A stretch of 64,000 nt of DNA from Baylisascaris procyonis (lineage: Eukaryota > Nematoda > Chromadorea > Rhabditida > Ascarididae): NCBI GenBank assembly GCA_037389465.1, contig JAZARR010000174.1:1798001-1862000 (forward strand). The letters run 5' to 3'. This document shows positions 1 to 11,851 of the stretch, one piece after another. The notes beneath the pieces are model-generated. The model had not been told where the DNA came from. It made no database searches and was given only the letters and a program-made list of their open reading frames with translations. The translations under genes were made by a program, and so were the position numbers. How positions within the stretch are numbered: the first letter of the stretch is position 1; every line of letters begins with the position of its first letter.

Positions 1-167
1 TATGCTTCCGTCTCGGCTTTGGAGTTTTTAAAAACTCACCTTTCACATGCTTTCAGTTATGACGCAACAACAAACAAAACGATGGATGTTGATGGTGACT
101 GAGTTTTGAATAAATAGGTAAACGGACACAGTTTGCCTTTACTGATTGCTCCTCACTGGATACACAT

Positions 168-185
168 CACACACACACACACACA
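168..185. repeat. (CA)n microsatellite
   Basis: Nine uninterrupted CA dinucleotides, followed by degenerate CA-rich sequence to about position 215. Confidence 0.9.
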
Positions 186-1356
186 TACAGACATATGCAC
201 AACACACAAATACGCCGACAGTTATGTGCAATTCTTGATGCGCACCCATAAATGGTCACTGATATAAACACACAATTTTATATTTAGCACTTTGTGGCAT
301 TTATTTTTAGAAAGACAACAGCGTTTCCTGATCATGCAAATTTGCAGTGAACGTGACGATTTTTCTTTTCTCATAATCGTTACCGAGAACTGAACTTTGC
401 TGATTACCTTCAGTGCAATCTAATGCACCATACTTGTTTAGCAAGAGTTAATTAAAGGATTCATCCCTCTGTATTCTTTCATTACATTAATCAAACAAGA
501 ATTATTTGATGGAAATTAAACCAATTTCCACATCGAACAATTAATGACGTTAAATTGCTCTCATACTGCATAAATGCCAAGAATAAAAAAAAAAATTGTC
601 AGAAGGTGAAATTTCCCATCTAAAAAGTTCTGAAATGAAAAACGCCGATACAAAAATACGCAAGATTTGCAAATGTGAAAATGAAAAATAAGAGTGCAAA
701 TAGAAATTGGTCAACATAGTATTTGAATTTTTTGTGGCTAATTTAAAAACCGGCTCTATTTTTTTTTGAGTTTTCAGAAAATCTTATCTTCTGCCTTTAC
801 AGAGAAATTTTTCATCCGTTTTTTTTTCACTCCATATGAAAAATTGTACGCAGTACGTATTTTACATCATGCATGACTTTCCTTGCATTTTGTGACGAAT
901 TCATCAAAATAAGCGCTACTTTCAAATGCACTTCCAAATCAACGGCATCATCAGAAATTTCTCCTCATATATTTTCTTGGAACAACATGGCATAATGAGC
1001 GTCATTCGCGTTTTTTTTCGCTACTTACGCCCTTTTTCGACATTTACAAAATATTTTCTCCATTGACTCTATAGTACAGTGACCAAAATAGTCTATTTTT
1101 TCATATTCCTTCTTTGCTCTCAACATGGACAAAGTTCTCCTCAAAGGTGCCTTCTGCTGATAGAGGAATATAACAAAAGTGATACAATTAGCGAAAGTCG
1201 CAATGAGCAGTCTGTAGAGGAGTAAAAGCAGTGCACTTTAAGTTATCAAAAGTGTTAGATGGGCAAGAAAAGAGCAGAACACCTCACAATTTTGCCAGCA
1301 TAAGCTATAAGGCCAATTAAGATCCACAAACGAACATGCTCATCTGGAAAACTCAT

Positions 1357-1802
1357 TTATGCAGGTGAATCGATTCGGAAGAGCTGTCGACAGATGGGTG
1401 TCAATTGATCGGGAACGCTTGCCGTACACTGAACGACCTCGCTAACCCATCGACAAGCATTTGCGGGAACAGCAATCAGAATAACAACACGATGCGCTAT
1501 CATCAAAAGAGACAAAGCCAGGCTAACAGACAGACAAAAAGAGTCGCACCCGAACAGATATGCGATAGAGAGAGACACCAACGGGAGACATACGCAAATG
1601 AAGGGTGCGGAGCTTTTGCAGCAGAAGGGAAAAGATAGCCAGCTGCATTTTGCCGCACCCACTGCTCGTATAAATGGACATCAGCGCCCTGTGCGTATTT
1701 TCGCCAGGTACGCATAATACGGCTTGGTAACCAGTAAAGCCACAGGAAAACTGCTGCATAAAGGCAAGGTGAAGAACTTTCGTCACGCTTCGCTTTTGTC
1801 AC
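1357..1802. promoter_or_regulatory. GC-richer island with a TATA-like box
   Basis: This block has clearly higher GC than its surroundings. It carries open frames of about 77-101 codons on both strands at once, which is what GC enrichment produces and is not evidence for two genes. A TATAAAT lies at 1669-1675 (+) with GAGA-like repeats about 100 bp upstream, so a + strand promoter or first exon is conceivable. No downstream exon could be tied to it. Confidence 0.25.
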
Positions 1803-4800
1803 AGTTGCATCGTAATTCCTTTACTATAAACAAAAGTGAGCCTTTCATATGAACTTCCCCTAGATAATGGAAAATGGTTCATGCACCTTGGTCGATTTAA
1901 AGAAAGATTCCATTTCATATAGCGAAAAAATCCGCAACTAGACCTGGATTCAAAAATACTCTAATTTTTTCTAGCTCTAAAAAAGTCATAGATTTGAGTT
2001 CTTTTAAAAAAAAATGGAAAATATAAAAAAAATGGAAAAACGCATCATGCAGCTGCAATGTTGCATTTTTATCAATTTGCGCAAACGTCTTTTCGCCTAT
2101 ACATCGACAACTTATAAAAACCTTTAAGAAAAAAGAAGCATTCGCAAAGCAGTCAAGTAAAGTACTATGAATTGTACAACTCTATACATAAATACTATAC
2201 GCAGGAAGGTTGCAAAATTGAAAAATGAGTATTGAAGGAATGCGGAAAAATAATAAACCAATTAAAGAGGAAAAAGATGATGGAATGAACACTGATATTT
2301 AACAAACTGCTTGAAATCTAGCCGAAATTCAACTTGAAAAGACCTCAACGATCCCTTAGTTTTGTAATTCCTCAAATACTCATTTATAATCCCTCAAGCA
2401 GTTGCGCAAAAACAATTAGGAATTCATTTAAAAGAAAGCTAGTTAACCTTTTCAACCACAATACCCTTCCATATCTCCTTTCAATTATCTCCCTCAGTAT
2501 TGCTTTCTCTTCACTTTTGCTTTCGCTACTTGTTCTTTTTTTTGAGTTTTAGAGTCATTTCTTCTCAAAAAACGGCTTAATAAAGATCCCCTCCTCAATC
2601 CCATTGCACAACATCTCCCAGTTGATGATGAAATCCCTTTATTAATTAAGCGAAAATGAAAGAAATGAAATTCGGAATGCATTATTTTTTTGAATGAAAA
2701 AGATAGGGAAAATGACAACAAAGAGAATAGTGAAAAGTGAGAAAATATTGAAGAACAAAATTGCAATTTATTCGCTAATGTTTTATTGAATTTCTCTCTT
2801 TCTCTTCCACAGGTGTACGCACATCCCCTACATTGTATTTTCATTAAATCTGCAAAGTCTACAAATGAATGACACGACACGTACATCAAACAATTAATCA
2901 CCTTTCATTATAGACAAACATCGTTGCATCTCAATATCGTTATTTCATCCCCCTAATTATATATTTTTAGTGAAAGAAAAAATCGCCTTAATTAACGTCA
3001 ATAAATTAAATAAGAAAACGGATGAATGTCACCGAAACAAAAAATTTCTTGATAACGAAAACGTTCATCTAAAATTTTGTCAACGGTGATGAATCTTTAT
3101 CAGTTTTTATGCTTTTCTCTAAATTTCCAATAAAATAAAAAATTTAGGGGAAAGGGGTCGGAGTCGGAGTACATCAGAACTACTAAAAACTCGTATCTAA
3201 CAGTTATATATAATGGAAAATCGATAGGTAAGACTTGATTTTTTGAGCAAAAAAAAAAACTGACTGATGAGTTTGCATTCAAGCGAAGATAAATTTTCAC
3301 AGCAGCTATCCTAATCGATCGATAATCGAACTACATGAAGAAAACTAATGCGACTACAGAAAAATAAACATTAAGTAGGTTATTATTTGCTCTAATGTTT
3401 CACTTCGAGTTTCTAAGAAAAAAAATTTTTTACTGCATCTCAACACCGTAGTCAAAACAATACAAACCCAAGTGCTTCTAAAATTACAGAAATGAACTCA
3501 ATTTTCAAGTATTATAATTCAATTTCATTTCATTTTAATGACGACTTAAATAGCAATGTAATGTAATCAAAATCAAAAAAAAAAAAAACTTTTCGAGAGA
3601 TATCAATCAATTAAACATATAAAAATTCTCCATCAAAATAGTTTCACCAATTAAGTCAACATAAATGCCGTTTGCATACGATTATCCCCTTCATTCAGAT
3701 GGTATTCAACTGAAATAGAAATGATATCAAATTACTGTTTCTTATTTCTCCCTCAAAAGTATGATGCACCTATACAGGATCACAAGAAAATAAAAGCAAG
3801 GGGCACTGTTTCGGCAAATACTGTACACTTGCAAATGATGAAGAATAATATACTTGCTAGCAGACTGAATACTCAAATAATGAATTTACTCAGACAAAAA
3901 GAATATTTCATTATCACTTCAACACTGATCAATGCTTTTTATTTATCCAAATATTATTTAACGATTAAGGAAGTGCTGAAAATTGATACCGAAATTCGGA
4001 ACTGGAATCGTTCTTGCTCATGCCGCTATGTACGAAGTAATATTGAAAAAAAAAAAATTGCCCTTTTTCCTCCAACAGCTTTTACTTATAAAATAATATC
4101 AAAGCGAGCGACAATGCGAGCAAATTGACACGATATTGTGTTTTATATAGATGATGAAAAATAAAAAAAAATCATACATTGCAGAAATTGAAGTAATGGA
4201 AAAATTGTGTGTTGCAGATGAGAGCTTTGCAATGCACAACTTTGGAAAATTTTTTTCCAGTTTTTTTCCACACACGTGGGAAAAAACTGAAAAGAATTTT
4301 TTACGAGAATTTTTTCGCGATTAATGCTTTTTCAGTCGCATTGTACTACCACGCATGTTGTAATTTTTTGAAAAAAAAAAAGGAAAAAAAGGAAGATAAG
4401 ATAAAACAAAGCTGAGTGCATCAAAGATCAACAAGGCAGCTGTCCTTGATAAAAAAGATTGTTACGAAAGTTTAAAAAACGAAAAAGTATATGCAAGCAA
4501 TAAATAATCAGTAGTGATGCACTTTTTTTGCCCGGAATGTTCTTTGAACCGTTAAGCAAGGTAATCGAGCTGTTGCTTCTTTCCTATGAAAGATGACCTC
4601 CGTCTATTCAAAACGGAGGGTCATTGCCCTATTATTCACCGCGTCTACTCTCTTCTTCCTCTTCCCTCCTCCTCCCCAGTATCTTTTCTAAGAGCTAAAC
4701 CCAGACGAGGATCTCAATGACTTTTTTGGTTTGACCTTACTAATTCTAGCTGGCTAATGAATCACAAAATATGAAGTCAGTTGTATAAACAAATTCAAAA

Positions 4801-6619
4801 GCCCTATTCATAGTGAATTTGAGCACAATCGACATGCTTGCTGTATTTGAACTTGCCATTACCAGATGATGTCACTGCTTCTTCACTACAGCATAACGCT
4901 CACTCTCTTTTTCTTTGCTTTATGCCCTCCTGCTGCTATTTCTTTGTTTTGAGAAGAGTGAATAAAAACTTGCCTGATCAACGGTTAATTGAGGCGATTT
5001 ACCTGCGAAGGTAAAACGACTTGTGAAGAAATTTTACAACGTAAATCAGAATAGCAATTAAATTATTAAAAATGAATAAAAGAGATTTTCAATTGCCATA
5101 AGATATAATCGAGATTTATATAACTCCCGCACAATATCGTCTCCCTCTCATATCTTCATTTATTAGCATAAAATAAAATATTCATTGATTTACTAAGTAG
5201 AACATTAATAAAGAAATAAATTCCGATAAAAATATTCACTACTCCATAAGGGAATTGAAATTTCTTTCCTCATCGAACAGTAAAATTCATTATCGTGCAA
5301 AACTTGGGCAAAATAATAGAAATGCTATTATGCTCGATTAGTAATTGAAAGCAAGCTTTATTCTACCGTCCGACTGAAGTAAGAGCCTATCGATTAACTG
5401 CCATTTAACTGAAGTGTAGAATAAATAAAAAGAAAAATATTTTGAAAGAAAAAGTAAAAACAAATCTTAGCTGCCTACCTCACTCATTGTAATTAACCTT
5501 TCTCTATGTTGCCTCCATTTTTGCTCACGAGCAGCCATAAACTCCGCCGATAAAGCTGACATATTTTAGATGATGGATTCGATTAGCACAAGTTTCGATA
5601 GAAAATAAATTTTCAAGGAAAGATATATAAGATGAAGATAGCGTTTGGAAGGATAATTGCAGATATTAGCCGCAGGCAGCACAGGTCGATAGCAATGAAT
5701 GCAGCCAGCTGGAGGAGTGTGGCGTGCCGCAACTTGGGAAGCACTTCACCAATGATAAAGCAAACTGCCAAATGAACGCTGTCGTATCAAAGAACAAAAT
5801 GACTCTTTTTTTCTTCTATCTTTCCTTTACGCTCATAATGAACGGGCAAAAGCACACATTATCATCAATAAATATTCTTTACTTTTTCACACTGCTGCAG
5901 AAATCGTTCAGTGAAAGACATATATACATATAAAAAAAGACAAATAAAAGTTTATCAAATGAGAGGACCCAGGCATGGAAAGATATATGCAAAATTATGC
6001 TAGCATTGTTAAATTTTAATGTTACCTATACGATCAAACGCAACTGATAAAAAACATAACATTCTAATGAGCCGATGAGATATGATAGAAATATGCTCGC
6101 TAATGTTTGTGTAAATGTGCAATTATTTAGCAAGAGCTAAGTAGTTTTCTGATGAAAAAAGGCGCCGTCTAAAAAACGCCTATAGCAGCAACAGATACAA
6201 AAAATACTTTTATGGTACTCCATAAAAATCTCCTCGTGAGCTAATGATTCCGATGAATTTTTTATTTCTCAGTCTTTCAGAGAGAAAATTTTCAGAGGAT
6301 GAAAAATGAACGATATATATAAAATGATATTTAACAAAAACGCAATAATTCTTTTCTTTTAATTATCAAATTTTGACTAATCGAGGCAACCGAATTTACA
6401 TATCTTCACATAGCACATAGTTGCGCCTGCACAACAATACCAATAGAGTTTCAACATTCACACTACAATGATATCAGATTTGGTGTATTATTAGCTGCTG
6501 TGCTTTTCAAAGAATGCTAATATTAAATGATTCTGCAACAATATAATTAAACATCAAGGCTGCTAATAAAGACAACACAACTATGCAAATTTTAAGCATC
6601 AATTATGCAAAATTGCAAG

Positions 6620-6814
6620 TACCTTTCTGCTGTCCACTATGAGGTTGAGCATCTTCTGTTGAAGAATGCTGCAATTTTAGGCATTCATGCATCTCATATA
6701 AGCGAAATTCAGAACGTTCCCATATCACCACCATCTCAACCACGATTAGTTGGGAGGGTGTTAATGAGTGGGAAAATCAAGTCTTCTAAGAAGTCGCAAT
6801 CAGTGGGTAAATAG
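6620..6814 (+). CDS. Coding-like terminal exon, unknown protein
   Basis: This open frame has balanced amino-acid composition unlike the poly-Lys/Phe/Ile translation of neighbouring AT-rich DNA. It reads from TAC after a possible acceptor (ATTGCAAG) to TAG at 6812-6814, about 64 residues. It begins YLSAVHYEVEHLLLKNAAI, has a Pro/Ser stretch in the middle and a basic tail (KIKSSKKSQS). An alternative donor (GTGGGT) lies just before the stop. I do not recognise the family, and no upstream exons were found, so this may be the 3' end of a longer gene or an isolated relic. Confidence 0.33.
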   Translation, partial: YLSAVHYEVEHLLLKNAAILGIHASHISEIQNVPISPPSQPRLVGRVLMSGKIKSSKKSQSVGK

Positions 6815-7442
6815 GCACAAGAAAAAGTTGGCAATTGTACAAAATTCGAAGAAACACCACTTAAAAACGTAAATTCTTCTCTGCTTTTTCCATCTTTTCG
6901 TGTAAAATTTTAGTGGGTGAAAAAACTTGGCCAAAAAAGTGATGAGTTGTAAATTGTGAGCGGTAAAAACTTTCGAAACTTGGAAGTAAGCCAATACGGT
7001 TCTATATCATCGCTAGTTACTCTCTATCAGAGCGTTTAAAAAAAGAGTTTTAAAAAAGAGCAATTTACATAAAAACTTGACAGCAGACTTCAGATAATTT
7101 CCGAAAAAAGTACTAGAATGCAAATAATGCCACTAACTTGTATCAACAAACTACAAAGGCTGATCGAAACATTTAACAGTGAAAAGTACACTTTCAAATG
7201 AGATCGACAATACTCTCGAAAACAAAAACGACCATCAAACAATTGAAATTTTCTCGTTTTTCTATACGTGAAAACTTATAAAAATACTTGAAAATTTTTT
7301 CAAGAATTTTTTATTGAAACTGAATTGAAAAATTTAAATTAATTTTATATTAATTTAAATTAATTTATTAAAAATTGAATTGAAATTAAAAAATTTCAAG
7401 GATTGAAAATTTTTCGAAGTTTTTATTTAGCAAGCCGGAAAA

Positions 7443-7482
7443 TCTCTCCTCTCCTCCTTCCCCACCCCCACCCCTCCCCCCC
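7443..7482. repeat. Polypyrimidine C-rich tract
   Basis: Forty nearly uninterrupted C/T bases with several C3-C7 runs. The complementary strand is G-rich and could form a G-quadruplex or triplex. Similar tracts recur near 4650, 8780, 10260, 29490, 33150, 40680, 45270, 47390, 49430, 54230 and 57740. Confidence 0.6.
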
Positions 7483-8074
7483 AAATCCCACCAAAAAAAA
7501 CAAAAAAACTCAGACCCAGACGATAAAAATCAAAGGACAAAACGTTAAATGTGAGAAGCGTTGAGTTTTTCTAATATTGTGAAGCATTTGTGCTCAATTA
7601 ACGAAGCAATCAAAACTATGATCTAGACAAAAAGACATAACAACTAATGCAGCGCTACTCAAATATCGTTACAGACATCAAAAAAATGTGCATGCTCACA
7701 ATTAACACTTGCAAACAAACGTATTCAAAAATATGTGACTGAAAGTATGGCTCATTATGTAAACATACTTCTTTATATAAGTATTTCTAATCGCTATTTG
7801 ACTCTGCAAATTAGCGATTATATATAAACAAAGATTATTGTAAATGACGTCATAATAGGAATGAAACTGGACCGAAAATAAAAAATAACCCCAACATTCA
7901 CTGACAGTTATTGATTACTATTGATTACCACTAATCCCTATTGATTACTACTGCTTCTATTGATTATCGAACATTGGTAATTTTTTAACTACTGTTATCT
8001 TTCTATCGATTTTGATCCATTACAATCAATTTCATTGATTAATTCACAGGTTTTTGAACCTTTATATCTATCTA

Positions 8075-8092
8075 TCTCTCTCTCTCTCTCTC
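8075..8092. repeat. (TC)n microsatellite
   Basis: Nine TC units, preceded by imperfect CTAT repeats. Confidence 0.85.
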
Positions 8093-9089
8093 ATCAATGT
8101 ACCCATTTTTTTCTTGTCATTGCATTACACTTTATAGATGTTATACAATTGTATATCAGTCCTACATTCATTAAAATTCAATATTCTGATTCGAAGCGAA
8201 GAAGTGAAAAAAAAAGAATAAGAAATACTTCCATAAAATGCGAATTTTTATATTCTATTCACTTCCCTTCAGCTCAAGTAATCTAAAATCAACCCAGCAA
8301 AACAATATGAATTCTTCATTCAACGGGAAAACTTTCCGCTTTCATTTAAAAAGAAGGTAAAGAATTAATATACAATCTGAGTCAATTGCTTCAGAAAAAA
8401 AAAAAAACATTTTTCTTTTCACAAAAATATGAGAAATTGTCTGCGTTTATGCTTTTCAAATCGAAACTGAAAAAAACATACTTTCTTATGTTTCAGTCAA
8501 ATGTTTTTTGTCTACTTTCGTCTTTTCTGCAATTGGAGAGAAACTTTTTACCAAAAAAGCAACAACAGTTTAATAATTCTTTGCTCTTGTTTAATAAGCA
8601 GCGCTCTAGAAAGACATTTTCCGAGAAAAAATTTTTTAAACTCAATTCATTCTCAGAAGTGAAACTGATAACGGAAAAGTAAACATGCCAGCAAATCAGA
8701 GATGTGAATGGAACACATTCTTAACGTTTTCTGTTGTTTTTGTTTTCAGCTTACTAATACGAGGATCAATGCCCCCTCCCACCCCCCCCCCCCCCATTAT
8801 ATCAAGCAATACTTATAAACCCCCAGTTCGAACCAAATAAGCGTTTCGGAATTAGCATTTGAATCCAAATCCTAATCCCGAATCCCAGCACTACACCGAC
8901 CTCCTAGAGTTCTGGTTCTTGGATTTTAGACATATTCGGACTGCACAAAAATTGCTGTTTCCTCTCTAAATTACAGGAATTCAGGTGTTTTTTCGGAGTC
9001 GCATTTGCAGCTTTTGAAGAAACCTCTCCGTTATAGCTAGCGCTAACTTCACTTTCAATAGAAATGATTTCCAACCATTGTTCAGGTTC

Positions 9090-9278
9090 ATGGATATTCG
9101 ATACGATAGCGCAAAAATGTTAGGTATTGTGTTAAAACACAAGCGTTCGGTTAAATTTAGTCGTCAAAAGCGGAAAAATACAAATTTGTTATATTATTTA
9201 CGCAAACTGTTGATAGCTCATGCTAAAGTCAAGTGCCCACGTCAACCATGTAAGGACGGAAATGTGTCCATTTTTTAA
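9090..9278 (+). CDS. Small basic coding-like ORF, unknown
   Basis: An acceptor-like TTGTTCAG ends at 9085 and an ATG follows at 9090, giving 62 codons to a TAA. The protein is strongly basic (HKRSVKFSRQKRK in the first third) with a Cys pair near the end. The spacing of acceptor to ATG resembles a trans-spliced or first coding exon. A good donor (GTAAGG) lies at 9250, so the last 9 codons may be intron and the gene may continue. No homologous family is recognised. It could still be a chance ORF. Confidence 0.33.
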   Translation: MDIRYDSAKMLGIVLKHKRSVKFSRQKRKNTNLLYYLRKLLIAHAKVKCPRQPCKDGNVSIF

Positions 9279-10989
9279 TTACATATTTATGTCGTTTTTC
9301 AAGCACAATTTTGCATTCATATTACATTTCTTATTTCTATGTTTTTTTCAATACCTCTTTCCAATTTTTGATTTCCGGTTTTCAGTTTTTAATTTCTTTG
9401 CTATCAACATATTTGCATTCGTCCTCCGAAATAAAACTCTTTTATATTTATCTGCTTTGGTATTCGTATAATTTTGTAAATGTTTTTATGATAGCTTTTG
9501 TCTAATTTTATGCAGAAAATGGATGCAATCATGCAACTTTAATCTTTCCTGCGAAAAAATTTTCATAGCGACTAACTATTGTTTGACAACGATGTAGCAC
9601 AAAGATAGCGACTATTAGAGAAATTAGCTAAGTTTGAGAGTGAAACCAAGTGAAGGAGTCAAGGAGAAAGGCGAATAAAATATTCCAATTATATAATAGT
9701 GGCAAAACATCACTATCGGAACCTTAACTCTCTATTTATGAACGCATGAGCACTCAACTGAAATTCAACTCTTGAGCATAGAAACAAGCGATGTGCTTGC
9801 ATGATTTATCTAATGCAAATGTATCAATTTTTAGCATAATTATGAGCAATTTGTTCTGTAGGTAACGTCTTATTAAACGCTAATTATTAATTTCTACGTA
9901 TGTTTGTATAATCGGGGTGGTTTAATTTGAAGAGTAATGAAAAGTGCAGGTAAAATAATTTTTAGCAAATCCACCTTACTGAATATCGCTGACTGCGATT
10001 CCAAAAACTTTGAGGTCATGAGTATATTATTTTATATAATCGAACACAATAAACTCAATTCACTGAGTCTGAAATTGAGATAAAAGCGGACGATTCTCAA
10101 TTCATGCAGAACACACCTTGAAAATGAAATCATTTTACAACGATCGCAGTAGCTGTAAATGAATCTTACAGTTTCTTGTATGAAAGCTTCCTTCATCTTG
10201 CCAGCGTGAAAACCCTCTATTTTTCGGATTTTCAGAAAGCCTTCCACTGTTTTCCCCTCCTCTCCCTCAACCACCCCACCTTTCCCTCCACCATCCTCGT
10301 CAGCTTCCTTTCACTGAAGGTTCATTAGACAGGCATGCAAAGTATTGAAAGATTAAATTAGATTTTTAGAAAAAAGAGCAAAGCATTGAAGAAAGGAAAT
10401 TAGATAAACAAAAGCCATGAAACAACACACTACACGACAATAAAAACCGAGAGCGCATAACATTTTCAATAATATCATACCGTATACTCTTTTAGGCGAT
10501 TGCTCTCGTTGTGCTGAAAATTTATAATAAACTAAAGCTGTAGATGTGAGGGATATAGTAAATCTTATATGATTGTACAATTTTATCGAAAATTATTGCA
10601 ATACATTAATTTGCAGCAAGAATTTTGAGATGCAAAGAGCAACGAATGATCTGAAAGCTATTAATTCGATGGCAAAAAAATTTATTCTATTGTGAAACTC
10701 TTTTCAATGAATAGGATGACTATTTATGGAATTGCTTTTAAGTGGAATTTACAGAATATGGAATTATAATAATTTTGCTAGCTTCATTTCCCATGAGGTC
10801 ATCTTGATAATGATTTTTAGCTTCATTCTTGGAAAGTGAAAAAAAATATTTGTTCTAGAGCCTACTTTGGTGTGGATTAAAGATTAACAAGCCATTATTG
10901 GAGAATCATTGTGTGGTCTGGAAGTCTATATATTCAAATGAAATATGATGTATAGAGACTGCAGATTTCGTTGCTAAAAAATCTTAAGG

Positions 10990-10993
<4 letters not shown>
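9279..10993. other. Non-coding, AT-rich
   Basis: No gene or defined repeat is seen. ORFs around 9220-9505 are Phe/Tyr-rich translations of T-rich DNA. A C/T-rich patch lies near 10250-10300. Confidence 0.5.

Positions 10994-11057
<64 letters not shown>
10994..11057. repeat. (TA)n abutting LINE 5' end
   Basis: About 32 AT/TA units. The repeat stops exactly where the GC-richer LINE sequence begins. A matching (TA)n abuts the other end of the element at 15114, so the element sits inside a TA microsatellite. Confidence 0.95.
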
Positions 11058-11059
<2 letters not shown>

Positions 11060-11115
11060 AGTGTGCTCAGCTAGGAGCCATCTGGCGCGTCCCCAGGTTG
11101 CGGATCGGGGAACGG

Positions 11116-11130
11116 CCGTCAGTACGACGG
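11116..11130 (+). other. LINE 5'-end hairpin
   Basis: CCGTC AGTAC GACGG forms a perfect 5-bp stem with a 5-nt loop. Just upstream, CGTCCCC (11088-11094) can pair with GGGGAACG (11107-11114). Together they make a structured 5' end within about 75 nt of the element start. Confidence 0.5.
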
Positions 11131-11356
11131 TTAGCTGCGAATATATTGAATAAGCAACCGCGGACAATCTAGCGGCGAAATCCAACAGGGTGTGGCTGGG
11201 GTTGACGGTGGCACGCCAGCGCCTAAAAAATGGTCACAATACCCAATGACGGTTTCGTGTCGCGGCGAATACGGTCCGCCGAAAAAGACCGCCGCCCCTA
11301 CTGCCTTGTAGGTACTTCGTGAAAGAAGAAAGGCTAGGAGAAAGGAACTCCGAATC

Positions 11357-11785
11357 GTGGTAAATAGCACCTGCAGTGGGCTACGATTGTGTATCGGAAG
11401 GGCAGTTTTATATGGTCAACTTGGCCTCATTTCTGGCCACACTGCTGCGCACCTACTGTTCAGACTACACGTCTCGATCTTCGTGCCTGTAGCCAACGAG
11501 CTTTGGGTGAACAGAGAGTGGGAGTTGTCTCACAAGCATCTCTCACTTAAATCAACTCATTGTGACGGTATAACTCCGGTGAAAATGTTGTGTGAAGCCC
11601 TGCGGCGACAGGCAAATGGCGACGGGTACAGGTGTCGGGCACTGGAAGTACCTAGTCACGAACCTGCACGCAGGCGGCTCAGGTGTGATGGCCGCTTCTT
11701 GACGATCAGGAACTACTTCAAGATTCGTGTCCTGCCTGGGTGGCAGAGCAGCCCTATTCAGGAACGCACTGCTCTCTTCGAATGA
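11357..11785 (+). CDS. LINE 5'-region open frame, uncharacterised
   Basis: A 142-codon frame opens at a GTG in the element's 5' region, in the same reading frame as the endonuclease/RT frame. It is separated from it by TGA (11783-11785) and TAG (11819-11821). No zinc knuckle, coiled coil or ORF1-like motif is visible, so it may be untranslated leader. The shared frame raises the question of readthrough, but no supporting signal is seen. Confidence 0.2.
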   Translation: MVNSTCSGLRLCIGRAVLYGQLGLISGHTAAHLLFRLHVSIFVPVANELWVNREWELSHKHLSLKSTHCDGITPVKMLCEALRRQANGDGYRCRALEVPSHEPARRRLRCDGRFLTIRNYFKIRVLPGWQSSPIQERTALFE

Positions 11786-11794
11786 AGAAGGGGA

Positions 11795-11801
11795 TATAAA
11801 A
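11795..11801 (+). promoter_or_regulatory. TATA box inside LINE 5' region
   Basis: TATAAAA in a GC-rich context (GGGGATATAAAAGGCTCCC) lies 51 bp before the first codon used for the endonuclease frame. A transcript starting about 25-30 bp downstream would begin near 11823, just after the in-frame TAG, with almost no leader. This is inferred from the motif and spacing only. Confidence 0.4.
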
Positions 11802-11851
11802 GGCTCCCTAAACATTGCTAGTTCCAAATCCTTCATCAAGCATACCGCGGC

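Larger units (their letters stand above)
1..6619. other. Gene-poor AT-rich region
   Basis: No gene can be supported here apart from weak ORFs. The stretch is dominated by A/T homopolymers and short low-complexity tracts. A 135-codon open frame at 3721-4128 (+) has a pyrimidine-rich run and AAAG before its central part, but a frame this long is not rare in 64 kb of AT-rich DNA and it shows no recognisable motif. A pyrimidine-rich tract lies near 4645-4680. The promoter-like island at 1357-1802 is listed separately. Confidence 0.5.
6815..9085. other. Non-coding, low complexity
   Basis: No supported gene. The stretch contains a C-rich polypyrimidine tract at 7443-7482, a cluster of ATTGATTA-like sites near 7908-7970, a (TC)n run at 8075-8092 and a C homopolymer at 8772-8795. 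Remaining ORFs are Lys/Phe/Ser-rich translations of A/T runs. Confidence 0.5.

Noticed and set aside
10934..11185. ORFs with Tyr-Ile repeats here and at 15006-15420 and 17350-17556
   Set aside because: They arise from reading through (TA)n.
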